The position numbers were made by a program, and so were the translations under genes. 64,000 bases of DNA from Xiheibacterium sp038325765 (GTDB taxonomy: Bacteria > Myxococcota_A > Polyangia > Nannocystales > Nannocystaceae), in NCBI GenBank assembly GCA_038325765.1, contig JBBQJI010000038.1:7043-71042 (forward strand). The letters are read 5' to 3'. Below the pieces are notes generated by a model, which was not told where the DNA came from, ran no database searches, and saw nothing but the letters and a program-made list of their open reading frames with translations. Every line of letters starts with the position of its first letter. The first letter of the stretch is position 1. Shown here piece by piece: positions 33,473 to 42,214 of the stretch.

Positions 33473-33571
33473 GCGTACCGTTTCGCCCGAGCCCCCCATG
33501 GGGGGAAATGAAGGTACGCCCCCCGCGTGCGGGGAGCGTACCGTTTCGCCCGAGCCCCCCATGGGGGGAAA
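33473..33571. repeat. 36-bp direct repeat pair with palindromic cores
   Basis: Copies at 33473-33508 and 33536-33571 are identical, 63 bp apart start to start. Each contains ccccccatgggggg, a perfect palindrome. Between them, ggtacgccccccgcgtgcggggagcgtacc is itself a near-perfect hairpin, and cccccgcttgcgggggg at about 33440-33458 is another. The whole 33420-33571 block is a cluster of GC palindromes just beyond the tRNA terminator. It resembles intergenic REP-like DNA; no gene is present. Confidence 0.85.
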
Positions 33572-33574
33572 GAA

Positions 33575-33611
33575 AATCAAAAAACCCCTGAGGTCGTAGA
33601 CCTCAGGGGTT
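33575..33611 (-). terminator. Intrinsic terminator of the tRNA-Asp gene
   Basis: A perfect 13-bp stem (33583-33595 with 33599-33611) encloses a 3-nt loop. On the minus strand it is followed by a run of T (ttttttgatttt). It starts 6 bp beyond the tRNA end, so it ends the tRNA transcript. It is the clearest intrinsic terminator in the window. Confidence 0.92.
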
Positions 33612-33616
33612 CCCAG

Positions 33617-33690
<74 letters not shown>

Positions 33691-33706
33691 GTGTGTTGGG
33701 GCCGGG

Positions 33707-33736
33707 AGAATGGGCCAACGGATGTGGGGATGTCAA
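33707..33736 (-). promoter_or_regulatory. Promoter of tRNA-Asp
   Basis: On the minus strand a perfect TTGACA (33731-33736) is followed after 18 bp by CATTCT (33707-33712). This would start transcription about 10 bp before the tRNA 5' end at 33690. It lies in the 118-bp gap before the methyltransferase stop. Confidence 0.75.
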
Positions 33737-33808
33737 GCGTCGCGAGAAGCGCACGCACGGATCGTCGTGAAAGCCCACTCAGTGGCACCTGCGGGGCCGT
33801 TTGCGCGA

Positions 33809-34828
33809 TCACGTCGCGTCGGCGCCGTCGGCACGGCGGACGATCGCCACGAGATTCGCCCCCAGGCGGGTGTCCGGCGCGACGAGTCGATCGAGCCAGG
33901 GATCGAGGGTGTCGAGGGCGCGGAGGACCCCCGCGCGCAGCGGTCCCGACGCGCGCTCCCCGACATCCCCGCGTGCCGACAGCGCGCCCTCGGTGGTGCG
34001 ACGGCGCCACCACGGCGCGAGGGCGCGCGCGTGGTCGAGGGCGGTGAGCAGCGAGGGCATCACCAACGTTGCGCCTTGGGGACGGCTCCACAGCGTGTCG
34101 ACGACGAGGCCACCTCTGCCGAGGATCTGGGTGAGGCTGTCGCGATCGAAGAAGCACACGTGATCGCCGAGCTCGAGCGGTCGATAGCGCCGACCCCACA
34201 GGCCGCGCGCGACATCATCCCAATTCGGCACCTCGATGACACCGATGCCGGCAGGCGCGAGGTGGCGGGCGACGAAGCGGGCCACGGTCACCGGCGCGGT
34301 CATGTGCTCGAGCACATGGGTGATGGTGACGAGATCGTAGCGACGTCCGCAGCTTGCGTCCGGCTGCTCGAGGTCGAGGTCGTGGATGCGATGATGGAGG
34401 GCCGCGAACGCGCGCGCGCCTGGCGAGCGCTCGACGCCCTCGGTGCGGTAGCCGACCGTCGCGAGCACGTCGAGTAGCAGGCCGGTGTTGCAGCCCAGAT
34501 CGAGCGCGGCCGCATCAGGCCCCGGCGCACCCAGGCGTCCGCCGGTGAGCGTGTGGTACAGCGCGACCGAGCGCCGCTTGCGATCCCGATCGACGTCGTC
34601 GTGATCGCCCGCGCGCTCGCCATAGCCCTCGTCGAGCACTGCGATGCGGTGGCGGCCCAGGGCCGCGACCAAGCCGCAGCCATCGCAGCGTGCGACGTCG
34701 AGTCCACCGGTGCCGTCACCGAGAACGGGCGTCCGCGCCGTGCCGCCGCAACCCGGACACGTCGGGATGGCCTGGATCTGGGCCTGGTTCTGGGCCTGGT
34801 TCTGGGCCTGGTTCTGGGCCTGGGTCAC
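33809..34828 (-). CDS. Class I SAM methyltransferase with N-terminal zinc ribbon
   Basis: Protein of 339 residues. An N-terminal (AQNQ)n stretch is coded by a 12-bp repeat. Then comes a zinc ribbon, CPGCGG...CDGCG (residues about 24-52), typical of sugar or natural-product methyltransferases. The SAM motif I is ALDLGCNTGLLLDVL, and HVLEHM follows at the usual place after motif III. The C-terminal region RPLELGDHVCFFDRDSLTQI is typical of this subgroup. It is the last of three overlapping genes with a glycosyltransferase and an O-antigen ligase, so its likely substrate is a sugar of a surface polysaccharide. Confidence 0.88.
   Translation of the reverse strand: MTQAQNQAQNQAQNQAQIQAIPTCPGCGGTARTPVLGDGTGGLDVARCDGCGLVAALGRHRIAVLDEGYGERAGDHDDVDRDRKRRSVALYHTLTGGRLGAPGPDAAALDLGCNTGLLLDVLATVGYRTEGVERSPGARAFAALHHRIHDLDLEQPDASCGRRYDLVTITHVLEHMTAPVTVARFVARHLAPAGIGVIEVPNWDDVARGLWGRRYRPLELGDHVCFFDRDSLTQILGRGGLVVDTLWSRPQGATLVMPSLLTALDHARALAPWWRRRTTEGALSARGDVGERASGPLRAGVLRALDTLDPWLDRLVAPDTRLGANLVAIVRRADGADAT
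34778..34825 (-). repeat. 12-bp tandem repeat coding the Ala-Gln-Asn-Gln N-terminus
   Basis: Four 12-bp units (ctgggcctggtt on the + strand, with one changed base in the last) at 34778, 34790, 34802 and 34814 code AQNQ repeats at the start of the methyltransferase. They stay in frame. Confidence 0.85.
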
Positions 34829-35700
34829 GGCTGCAGCTCCTCACGTGCGAGCTTGGCCCGCCACCTCGCCTCGAGGATGAAGAGGTCGATCATCATGGGG
34901 TACCACAGCGACTGCATGCCGGCGTACATCAGGCCCGGCAGCCCGTCGAGCCACGCCGACTGTCCGACCACGGTGCGCCCGAAGTGCACGAACGGGCGCA
35001 CGAACAGCGGCAGCTTGTTGTAGGTCCACCGTACCAAGATGGTGCGACCGGCCTTGGTGCGCGGCGAGAAACCCTCGAGCCCGCGGTTGATGTCGTCGCC
35101 GGCGACGTAGTGCTGAGCCTCGCGCAGGGCATAGCGCACATGCTTGCGGAACCATTCGGCCAGCGGCTTGTGATCGTCGTGCCGGAGCTTGTGGGCCAGT
35201 CGAGTCACGCGCATGCGACTGTCGTCGACGCGCTCGTTGGTGCCGCGCGCGAACCGGGCGAGCTTCGGCCGCATGAGCCGCAGGATCGACGCACTGCCGA
35301 ATCCGCCGCGACGCAGCTCGCGGCCGAGCACGAAGAACGTGAGCCCGACGTAGGCCCCTTCGAGATCGTCGCGGGCGCAGGCTGCCTCGATGTCGCGGCG
35401 CAGCTCGGCGGTGAGCTCCTCGTCGGCGTCGAGGAAGAACACCCAGTCGACGCGGGGCTCGAGCAGCTCGAGCGCCCAATTGCGTTGGCTGGCGTAGTCG
35501 ACGAACGCATGGTCGTGGAACTCGGCACCCGCTGCACAGGCGAGCTCGCGGGTGCGATCGGTCGAGCCCGAGTCGACGACGACGACGGGCGCCAGATCGC
35601 CGACCGACGCGATGGCCTTGGTGATGTTGGCCTCTTCGTCGAAGGTGAGGATGACGACCGCGAGCGATGCCCGGGCGGTGGGGGACGGGCCGTGCGTCAT
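34825..35700 (-). CDS. Family 2 glycosyltransferase
   Basis: Protein of 291 residues, GT-A fold. The strand-turn SLAVVILTFDEEANITKAI opens the nucleotide-sugar site, VVVVDSGSTDRTRELA is the second motif, and the metal-binding DxD is FFLDADEE (residues 91-93 in VDWVFFLDADEELTAEL). The N-terminus has no signal peptide. The C-terminal 60 residues hold a hydrophobic stretch near LPLFVRPFVHF that may sit on the membrane. This subgroup (WaaE/KdtX-like) adds sugars to lipopolysaccharide core or similar glycans. Starts and stops overlap both neighbours as ATGA, so the three are one operon. Confidence 0.92.
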   Translation of the reverse strand: MTHGPSPTARASLAVVILTFDEEANITKAIASVGDLAPVVVVDSGSTDRTRELACAAGAEFHDHAFVDYASQRNWALELLEPRVDWVFFLDADEELTAELRRDIEAACARDDLEGAYVGLTFFVLGRELRRGGFGSASILRLMRPKLARFARGTNERVDDSRMRVTRLAHKLRHDDHKPLAEWFRKHVRYALREAQHYVAGDDINRGLEGFSPRTKAGRTILVRWTYNKLPLFVRPFVHFGRTVVGQSAWLDGLPGLMYAGMQSLWYPMMIDLFILEARWRAKLAREELQP

Positions 35701-36872
35701 GGCGCCGGGGTGCCGGTGGAGCGGGGCGCCGTGGTGCTCGCCGCGAAGTGGGCGCGCGTGCGCGCGCGCCAGGCGACGAAGTGGGTCAGGCTGGCGCCGA
35801 CGACCGCCCCGTAGATCCACACCAGATAGTAGGTCTTGTACGCCGCGCACGTGACGAGATAGCCGGCGACGCCGATCGCCGCGCCGATGGCGTAGCCCCG
35901 CACCGCGCGGGTGTGCGTGCGGAGCTCGCGGGCGATCACGATCAGCGGAACGACGAGCAACGTCGAGCCCACGAGCCCGAACTTCCACAGGTGATACGCG
36001 GCCATGTTGTGGACGAAGGCCTTCTTGAAGCCGTCGACGTCGGCGAGCGCACCCAGGCCCTGGCCGAACAGGGGCGCCGCGATGAACCCCTCCCACGCGA
36101 CCTCGACCTCGCGGAAGCGGCCTTCGATGGTGCCGCCCTGCCCGAAGCGCAGGTACTCGACGCCGAACTCGGCGAACGTCGACGTCCACGCGAGCATGCC
36201 GAGCAGCAGGATCGTCGTGAGCAGCAGCGACTGGGACGGCCGCCGCACGTAGCCCGAGATCACCAGCATCAGCAGCGCGCCGATCAGCATGCCGCGGCTG
36301 ATGCTGAACAGGATCCCGAGCGCGAGCACGGTCATCACCCCGATGTGCCACAGCCCCGCGCCTCGCCGCGGCAGCACCCCAGGCTCTGGCGTCGCCCGCA
36401 GGACGCCGGCGAGATACAGCCCCACCAGCGGGAGACCGGCCGTGATCTTGAAATAGTTGTAGGTCGAGCGCACGCCGGGCGCGAACGAGTCCATCAGCGC
36501 CAGCGAGATCACGCTGTCGATCACGCACACCCATAGGCCAAGCTGGAGGATCCGCCGCGAAGCGCCCGCGCCCCTGCCGGCGACCAGTCCCATCACGAAC
36601 AACACGTAGGGCAGGGCGTCCTCGAGCGCCTGCACCGCCTCGCCGTGGTAGAGGCTGCCAACCAGCACGCCGAGCAGCATCGCCAGGCTCCACGGCGCCA
36701 TCATGGCCAGCTCGCGGCGGGCGCTGCGATCGGCGAGACCGAACACCGCACCGATCGCGGCCAAGCCCAGAAATGCCAGGATGATCGGGTCGAGCCCCTC
36801 GGGATAGATGGGCAGGATCAGGGTCGAGCCCAGCGCCAGCAGGGTCGCGAGCGTCGTGATGAGGCGAGCCAT
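35697..36872 (-). CDS. O-antigen ligase / polymerase-like membrane protein
   Basis: Protein of 391 residues with about ten to twelve helices, of the WaaL/Wzy class. Starting at MARLITTLATLLALGSTLIL, it carries ISRGMLIGALLMLVISGYVR and a large periplasmic loop (about 240-305: FGQGGTIEGRFREVEVAWEG, GQGLGALADVDGFKKAFVHN). HNMAAYHLWKFGLVG is the conserved His-containing segment of O-antigen ligases. The substrate would be a lipid-linked polymer joined to another glycan. ATG at 36872. The gene leads the operon whose later members are the glycosyltransferase and the methyltransferase. Confidence 0.85.
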   Translation of the reverse strand: MARLITTLATLLALGSTLILPIYPEGLDPIILAFLGLAAIGAVFGLADRSARRELAMMAPWSLAMLLGVLVGSLYHGEAVQALEDALPYVLFVMGLVAGRGAGASRRILQLGLWVCVIDSVISLALMDSFAPGVRSTYNYFKITAGLPLVGLYLAGVLRATPEPGVLPRRGAGLWHIGVMTVLALGILFSISRGMLIGALLMLVISGYVRRPSQSLLLTTILLLGMLAWTSTFAEFGVEYLRFGQGGTIEGRFREVEVAWEGFIAAPLFGQGLGALADVDGFKKAFVHNMAAYHLWKFGLVGSTLLVVPLIVIARELRTHTRAVRGYAIGAAIGVAGYLVTCAAYKTYYLVWIYGAVVGASLTHFVAWRARTRAHFAASTTAPRSTGTPAP

Positions 36873-36990
36873 CCGCGTTCGACCAGCGGCGAGCCTAGCA
36901 CGCGATCGCGAGGCCGTCGCAACAGGGCCGCCCGTGGCCTCGTGGATCTTTTCGGGCCGCCGCACTACGCTGCGATGCGTGCGGTTGGAC

Positions 36991-38370
36991 ATGACGTCGC
37001 TGTACGAGCACTCGCCGGGTTGGGCGCAGGACCTCATGTGCTCGGTCGAGGGCCTACGGCTCCGCAGAGAGCGGTTCTCCGGCGAATTCGACGACCGCCT
37101 TGTGCGCGCACGGAACCGTGAGCGGTGGACCATGGCGCAGCTGCGGGCGCACCGTCTGGTCCGCGTGCGCGCCATGCTGGTCCACGCCGGACGTCACGTG
37201 CCCCACTGGCGCGAGGTGTTCGCCGAACGCGGCTTCGTCCCGGCGCGAATCGGCCACCTCGACGATCTCGCGGCGCTGCCGATCACCGACAAGTCCACCG
37301 TCGTCGATGCCGGCGACCGAATGCGCACCTCGATCGTGCCGCATGGCGAGGATCCGCGCTTCGTGCAGCTGCAGACCAGCGGCACCACCGGTGCCGGTCT
37401 GCGCTTGGTGTTGTCGCAGGGCGCCCTGCGCGAGCAGTGGGCGGTGTGTTGGCGTTATCGGCTGTGGCACGGGCTGGCCCCCGGCACCTGGTGCGCCCAG
37501 CTCGGCGGCCGCCTGATCGTGCCGCAGACCCGCGACGCACCGCCGTACTGGCGCATCAACTGGCCCGGGCGACAGATCCTGCTGTCGAGCTATCACCTGT
37601 CGCCGGCGAACGCCGAACACTACGCGCGAGTGCTCGCCCATCGGCAGGTGCCGTGGATCCACGGCTATCCATCGATGGTCACGCTGCTCGCCGATGCGGT
37701 GGCGCAGTGCGGCGTGCGCCTACCCGCGCTGCGCTGGGTGACGCTCGCGTCGGAGTCGGTGGGGGTCGATCAGCGCGCGCGCATCGTCGCCGCGTTCGGG
37801 CTCGAGCCGCGCGAGCACTACGCCCAGACCGAGTCGGTGGCGAACTTCAGCGAGTGCCCGCTGGGCCGCCTCCACGTCGACGAGGACCACGCGCACGTCG
37901 AGTTCATCCGCCACGGCGTCGACGCCGCAGGCCGCACCATCCACCGCGTCGTCGGCACCGGCCTCGATAGCTGGCACCAGCCGTTCATCCGCTACGACAC
38001 CGGCGATCTCGCGGTGCTCGCCGACTGCCCGTGTCCCTGCGGCCGTCCCGGTCGCGTGGTGGACGAGGTCGACGGTCGCCGCGAGGACCTGTTGGTGCTG
38101 CGCGATGGCCGGTTGCTCGGCCGCGCCGATCACATCTTCAAGTCGCTCGAGTTCGTGCGCGAGGCGCAGATCCGTCAGCGTCGCCCCGGCTGTGTCACCT
38201 TGCTCGTGGTGCCGCGGGGTGCCTGGTCGGCGGAGCACGAGGCCCAGCTGCGGGCGTCGACGCATGCGCGGCTCGGCGCCGACGCCGAGGTCGAGATCCG
38301 CGTGGTCGATCGCATCGCCCGCACCGCGACGGGCAAGCTGCGACTGGTCGTCCGCGAGGAGTCGGACTGA
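36991..38370 (+). CDS. CapK/PaaK-like adenylate-forming enzyme
   Basis: Protein of 459 residues of the phenylacetate-CoA ligase-like CapK group found in capsule and exopolysaccharide clusters. The ATP-binding loop LQTSGTTGAGLRLVLSQGAL is at about 128-147, YAQTESVANFSECPLG lies in the acyl-adenylate region, and the C-terminal end GKLRLVVREE has the usual late Lys. FIRYDTGDLAVLADCPCPCG carries the YDTGD motif of the superfamily. The acid substrate is unknown. It is divergent from the ligase operon and is followed after 3 nt by asnB, so the two are probably one transcript. A GTG at 36979 would add four residues. Confidence 0.88.
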   Translation: MTSLYEHSPGWAQDLMCSVEGLRLRRERFSGEFDDRLVRARNRERWTMAQLRAHRLVRVRAMLVHAGRHVPHWREVFAERGFVPARIGHLDDLAALPITDKSTVVDAGDRMRTSIVPHGEDPRFVQLQTSGTTGAGLRLVLSQGALREQWAVCWRYRLWHGLAPGTWCAQLGGRLIVPQTRDAPPYWRINWPGRQILLSSYHLSPANAEHYARVLAHRQVPWIHGYPSMVTLLADAVAQCGVRLPALRWVTLASESVGVDQRARIVAAFGLEPREHYAQTESVANFSECPLGRLHVDEDHAHVEFIRHGVDAAGRTIHRVVGTGLDSWHQPFIRYDTGDLAVLADCPCPCGRPGRVVDEVDGRREDLLVLRDGRLLGRADHIFKSLEFVREAQIRQRRPGCVTLLVVPRGAWSAEHEAQLRASTHARLGADAEVEIRVVDRIARTATGKLRLVVREESD

Positions 38371-38373
38371 CGC

Positions 38374-40257
38374 ATGTGCGGGATCGCGGGACTGGTGGGC
38401 GGGCTCGATGGCGACGTGCTCGAACGGATGACCGATTCCATCGCGCATCGCGGGCCCGACGGTCGCGGCGTCCACCTCGGCGACGGCTGGGGCTTCGGTC
38501 ATCGCCGCCTGGCGGTCATCGACCTGTCGATGGGTGCCCAGCCGATGCACAGCGCCGACGGCTCGCTCACCGTCACGTTCAACGGTGAGATCTACAACTA
38601 CGTCGAGCTGCGGACGCAGCTCGACGCGCTCGGCCATCGCTTCCGCACCGCCGGTGACACCGAGGTGCTGCTCGCGGCCTACCGCGAGTGGGGCGACGAC
38701 ATGATGTCGCATCTCAACGGGATGTTCGCGTTCGGCCTGTGGGATCACCAGGCGCGCCGCCTGTTGCTCGCGCGCGATCACGTGGGCATCAAGCCGCTGT
38801 ACTGGTCGATGCCGGCCGCGGGCCCGAGCGGGGCGCTCGTGTTCGGCTCCGAGCCCAAGGCGGTGCTGGCGTGTCCGTGGGTCTCGCGCGAGCTCGATCC
38901 CACCGCGCTCGATGCTTATCTCGATCTCTACTATGTCCCGCAGCCCCACTCGATCTTCCGCGAGATCCACCAGCTTCCACCGGCGAGCGCGCTGTCGTGG
39001 CACGACGGCGAGATCCGCACGTGGCGATGGTGGGACGCGGAGCCCACCTGTGAGCAGCACCACGACCTCGAGACCTGGGCCGAGATCGTCGAGCCGGTGC
39101 TGCGCGACGCGATCCTGTTGCAGACCCGCAGCGACGTGCCGCTGGGGGCGTTTTTGTCCGGGGGCCTCGACTCGTCGACCATCGTGGCGGTGCTCGCCGA
39201 GGCCGGCGGCCCACCCGTCGAGACGTTCTGCGTCGGCTACGGCGAGGAGGGCGCCAGCTACGACGAGCGCTCGATGTCGCGGCTCGTCGCGGATCACTTC
39301 GGCACCAACCATCACGAGGTCATCCTCGACATCGACGTGCTCGGCGGGCTCGAGGCCATGGTGCGTGGCTTCGACGAGCCGTTCGGATCGCCGACGGCGC
39401 TGCTGTCGGCGGCGCTGTCGAAGTTCACCCGCCGCAACGTCACGGTCGCGCTCGCCGGCGACGGCGGCGACGAGCTGTTCGGCGGCTACCCGCGCTATCG
39501 CGGCATGCTCGTCGCCGAGCGCACCTCGGGGCTGCCCGGGTCGCTGTACGCGGCCGGCGAGTGGCTCGCGCAGGGGCGCGAGGCGGCCCAGGCCCGCAGC
39601 TATCGCCGCTGGGCCCGGCAGTTCATCGCGGCGGCGCGCCTGCCTGCCGCCGAGCGCTACGCGCGGTGGGTCGGCTACGCCAGCGCGGCCGAGCGCGACG
39701 TGCTGTACAGCCCGGGGTTCCGCGACCGCGTGCACGCAGCCGGCCGTGTGAACCCCGTCGCCGAGCTGTTCGCCCGGCCGCTGCACGGCGATGCGGTCGA
39801 GCGCGCCGGCTATGCCGATCTGCACGGCTTCCTGCCCGAGAACGTACTGCGCGGATCCGATCGGATGAGCATGGCCTCGGCCCTGGAACTGCGGGTACCG
39901 CTGTGCGATCCACGGCTGGTCGAGTTGACGATGCAGATCCCGTCGCGGCACCGCGTGGGGCTGCTCGCGAGTAAGCGCGTGCTGCGGCGGATCGCGGGCG
40001 ACGTGTTGCCGCGCGCGATCACCAGGCGGCGCAAGCTTGGCTTCAACGCGCCGCTCGGGGTGTGGATGCGCCGCGACCTCGATCGGCTGGTGTCCGAGTG
40101 GCTGGCTCCCGACATCGTGCGCCGTCGCGGGTGGTTCGAGCCCCGGCAGATCGCGCGGTTCGTGCACGAGCACCGCGCCGGCGAGCGTGACCATGGGCTG
40201 CGGCTGTGGTCGCTCATCGTCCTCGAGCAGTGGGCGCGCCTGTGGCCTGAGGCGTGA
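38374..40257 (+). CDS. asnB: Asparagine synthase (glutamine-hydrolysing)
   Basis: Protein of 627 residues. Cys2 of MCGIAGLVGG is the glutaminase nucleophile once Met is removed. The PP-loop SGGLDSST is at about 262-269 in the synthetase half, and LAGDGGDELFGGYPRYRG is the second conserved synthetase motif. This is the AsnB family; in polysaccharide loci such enzymes amidate uronic acids or other carboxylates rather than making free Asn. Next to a CapK-like ligase and with the sugar cluster diverging, that role is the better inference. It starts 3 nt after the CapK stop. Confidence 0.93.
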   Translation: MCGIAGLVGGLDGDVLERMTDSIAHRGPDGRGVHLGDGWGFGHRRLAVIDLSMGAQPMHSADGSLTVTFNGEIYNYVELRTQLDALGHRFRTAGDTEVLLAAYREWGDDMMSHLNGMFAFGLWDHQARRLLLARDHVGIKPLYWSMPAAGPSGALVFGSEPKAVLACPWVSRELDPTALDAYLDLYYVPQPHSIFREIHQLPPASALSWHDGEIRTWRWWDAEPTCEQHHDLETWAEIVEPVLRDAILLQTRSDVPLGAFLSGGLDSSTIVAVLAEAGGPPVETFCVGYGEEGASYDERSMSRLVADHFGTNHHEVILDIDVLGGLEAMVRGFDEPFGSPTALLSAALSKFTRRNVTVALAGDGGDELFGGYPRYRGMLVAERTSGLPGSLYAAGEWLAQGREAAQARSYRRWARQFIAAARLPAAERYARWVGYASAAERDVLYSPGFRDRVHAAGRVNPVAELFARPLHGDAVERAGYADLHGFLPENVLRGSDRMSMASALELRVPLCDPRLVELTMQIPSRHRVGLLASKRVLRRIAGDVLPRAITRRRKLGFNAPLGVWMRRDLDRLVSEWLAPDIVRRRGWFEPRQIARFVHEHRAGERDHGLRLWSLIVLEQWARLWPEA

Positions 40258-40380
40258 CCCGGGGGCGCGACGGGGGATGGGGTGGGTCACAGTCGACCGG
40301 GCGCGCGCGCCCGATGCTGCATGCACGCCACGTGTCCGAAGGGCGCGGTCGGTGGTGGCTCCGCAAGGATCCTTACGGGT

Positions 40381-42129
40381 ATGGCGATTGCAGCCGTCGG
40401 CGCTCCGATGGGTTCGTCCGCAGCTCCGTTCGCGACGCCGGTTCGTCCGCTCGATGACGACACGCTGGCGGAACGCATCGCCGCCGGCCTGTGCAGCCGC
40501 AATCCGCTCGAGGACACCCGCCTCGCGGGCAAGTACCACATCGAGGTCTTGGCCGACTGCGACGACGACATCGAGCGCTTCGACGCGACGCGCATCGCCG
40601 ACGCGCGCTGGGTGACGGTCGAGGTGCCGACCGCCGATGCCGCGGCCTCTGTGCTGCGCCGCGACGCGTTCATTCGCCGAGCCGCGGCGGAACGCACCCT
40701 CGTCCATCGCAACGTGTTCGCGGTCCTGGACGTCGGCGTGGCCCCCGATGGCCGCCCGTTCTTGGTGCGTGAGGCTGCGGACACCGAGCCGCTGGCGGAC
40801 CTCGTGGCCCGCGGCGAGACGTTGCCATGGACGCGCGTGCGGCAGATCGCGCTGCAATTGTGCGCGGGGGTGCTCGCGGCGCGCGTGCGCGGTCTCGGCG
40901 TCCGCTCGCTCACGCTGGAAGGCTGCCGCCGGGTTCGGCAGCAGCGGGGTGTCGACAACCTCAAGTTGGGGCCGTTCGATCTCCTCGAGGGCGAGTCGTC
41001 CACCGAGCACGAGGACGTCGCGGCGATCGTGGTGATCATCGCGGAGCTCGGTGAGCCGATCGGTCGGAGCGGTGACGCCGCGGCGAACCCCGCGATGCCG
41101 CCGGAGCTCGACGCATTGATCGGCCGTACCCGGGGTAGGGCGGGGGACGCCGAGCCCTGCGAGGGTGTGCTGGATCTCGGTCGCGCGCTGCTGGCGATCG
41201 GCGGCGGCGCGACCATGTGGTCGCGTGCGCGCTGCAGCGTGGTGGCCGGGGTGATCGAGGGTGACGACGCCGACGCGATCTCGCGGGCCGTTGCGGCCGA
41301 GTTCGCGTCCGAGCCCGAGGTACCCGAGACGTCCGGGCGCGAGCGGCCGTCACGGACCCGCGTGGACGCGCCTCCGGTCGCACCGACGTTTGCCGCGCCG
41401 ACGTTCGCGGATGCGCCCACGGTCGCGCTGTCGCCCACGAAGCGCGACGACGACGACGTGCCCGTGGCGGTGCATCCGCGGCGGCGCGTGATCTCGGCGG
41501 CACTGATCGTCGCTGTGGCCGCCGCGGCGGTGGTGACGTTCCGCTCCGCGGCCCCCGGGCTCTGGGACCAGGCCGCAGACACGGGCCTCGCGACCTACCA
41601 CTCGGTGCGTGCCGACGTCGCCTCGTCGTTGATGGCGATGCCGAGCGAAGCGGGCGTCGCCGAAGCGGACGTCGCCGAAGCGGGCCTCGGCGGAGCGGGC
41701 GCCGCCGACGCGGCGGCCGCGTCCCGCCTCGAGACCCTCGACATCGCCGAATCCGACGCCGTGCTCGGTCCATCGTCCATCGTGGCCCGCCCTATGCCCG
41801 ATCCCACCACGCCATCGCCCGCGGCTGTGCCGCCAGGCCCACGCGCGGAGCGGTTCGCCGACGCGCCGGAGCCTCGGTCGGAGGGCTCCGAGACGCGGCG
41901 TTCCGAGAAATCCCGGCCCACGAAATCCCGTCATCGCGCGACGGTGGCCGACGTGCCCGACGCGTCGGCGTCAGACGGCGCCGACGCCGAGCCGGTGGCG
42001 GAGCCGGTCGGCCGAGCCGTCGACGAGATGGCACCGTCCGGCGTCCCCGCCGAGACCGAGCCACAGGCGTTGCCCGCGTCGGAGGCCGCGCTGCCCAAGC
42101 CGCCGGATGTCGTCGATCTGCCGTCGTAG
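40381..42129 (+). CDS. Membrane protein with degenerate Ser/Thr kinase domain (pseudokinase)
   Basis: Protein of 582 residues. Residues about 85-250 follow the course of a Hanks-type kinase: RRAAAERTLVHRNVFAVLDV, PFLVREAADTEPLADLVARG, then VRQIALQLCAGVLAARVRGL. The catalytic-loop HRD is replaced (VRSLTLEGCRRV), DFG is GPFDLL, and no VAIK lysine or glycine loop is clear. Hence it should not phosphorylate. One membrane helix (RVISAALIVAVAAAAVVTF) is near residue 375, followed by a long Pro/Ala/Glu-rich outer tail. A ligand-binding or regulatory role is likely. ATG at 40381, with no strong ribosome site. Confidence 0.8.
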   Translation: MAIAAVGAPMGSSAAPFATPVRPLDDDTLAERIAAGLCSRNPLEDTRLAGKYHIEVLADCDDDIERFDATRIADARWVTVEVPTADAAASVLRRDAFIRRAAAERTLVHRNVFAVLDVGVAPDGRPFLVREAADTEPLADLVARGETLPWTRVRQIALQLCAGVLAARVRGLGVRSLTLEGCRRVRQQRGVDNLKLGPFDLLEGESSTEHEDVAAIVVIIAELGEPIGRSGDAAANPAMPPELDALIGRTRGRAGDAEPCEGVLDLGRALLAIGGGATMWSRARCSVVAGVIEGDDADAISRAVAAEFASEPEVPETSGRERPSRTRVDAPPVAPTFAAPTFADAPTVALSPTKRDDDDVPVAVHPRRRVISAALIVAVAAAAVVTFRSAAPGLWDQAADTGLATYHSVRADVASSLMAMPSEAGVAEADVAEAGLGGAGAADAAAASRLETLDIAESDAVLGPSSIVARPMPDPTTPSPAAVPPGPRAERFADAPEPRSEGSETRRSEKSRPTKSRHRATVADVPDASASDGADAEPVAEPVGRAVDEMAPSGVPAETEPQALPASEAALPKPPDVVDLPS

Positions 42130-42134
42130 GCTGC

Positions 42135-42169
42135 GAGCCTCGAGAAGCCGCCGCGCGCAATCGAGGCTC
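42135..42169. terminator. Possible bidirectional hairpin between converging genes
   Basis: Arms gagcctcga (42135-42143) and tcgaggctc (42161-42169) are perfectly complementary around 17 nt. They lie in the 85-bp gap between the pseudokinase and histone deacetylase genes, which converge. No T-run is seen, so the role is uncertain. Confidence 0.35.
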
Positions 42170-42214
42170 CAGACGGCCCGCCTCGGATCGGCGAGGCCAA
42201 GCCGTGAGTTCCGA

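Noticed and set aside
37720..41010. Minus-strand open frame of 1096 residues
   Set aside because: Runs opposite the CapK-like gene, asnB and the pseudokinase. The translation is Arg/His-rich low-complexity without domain signals. All three sense genes have intact motifs.
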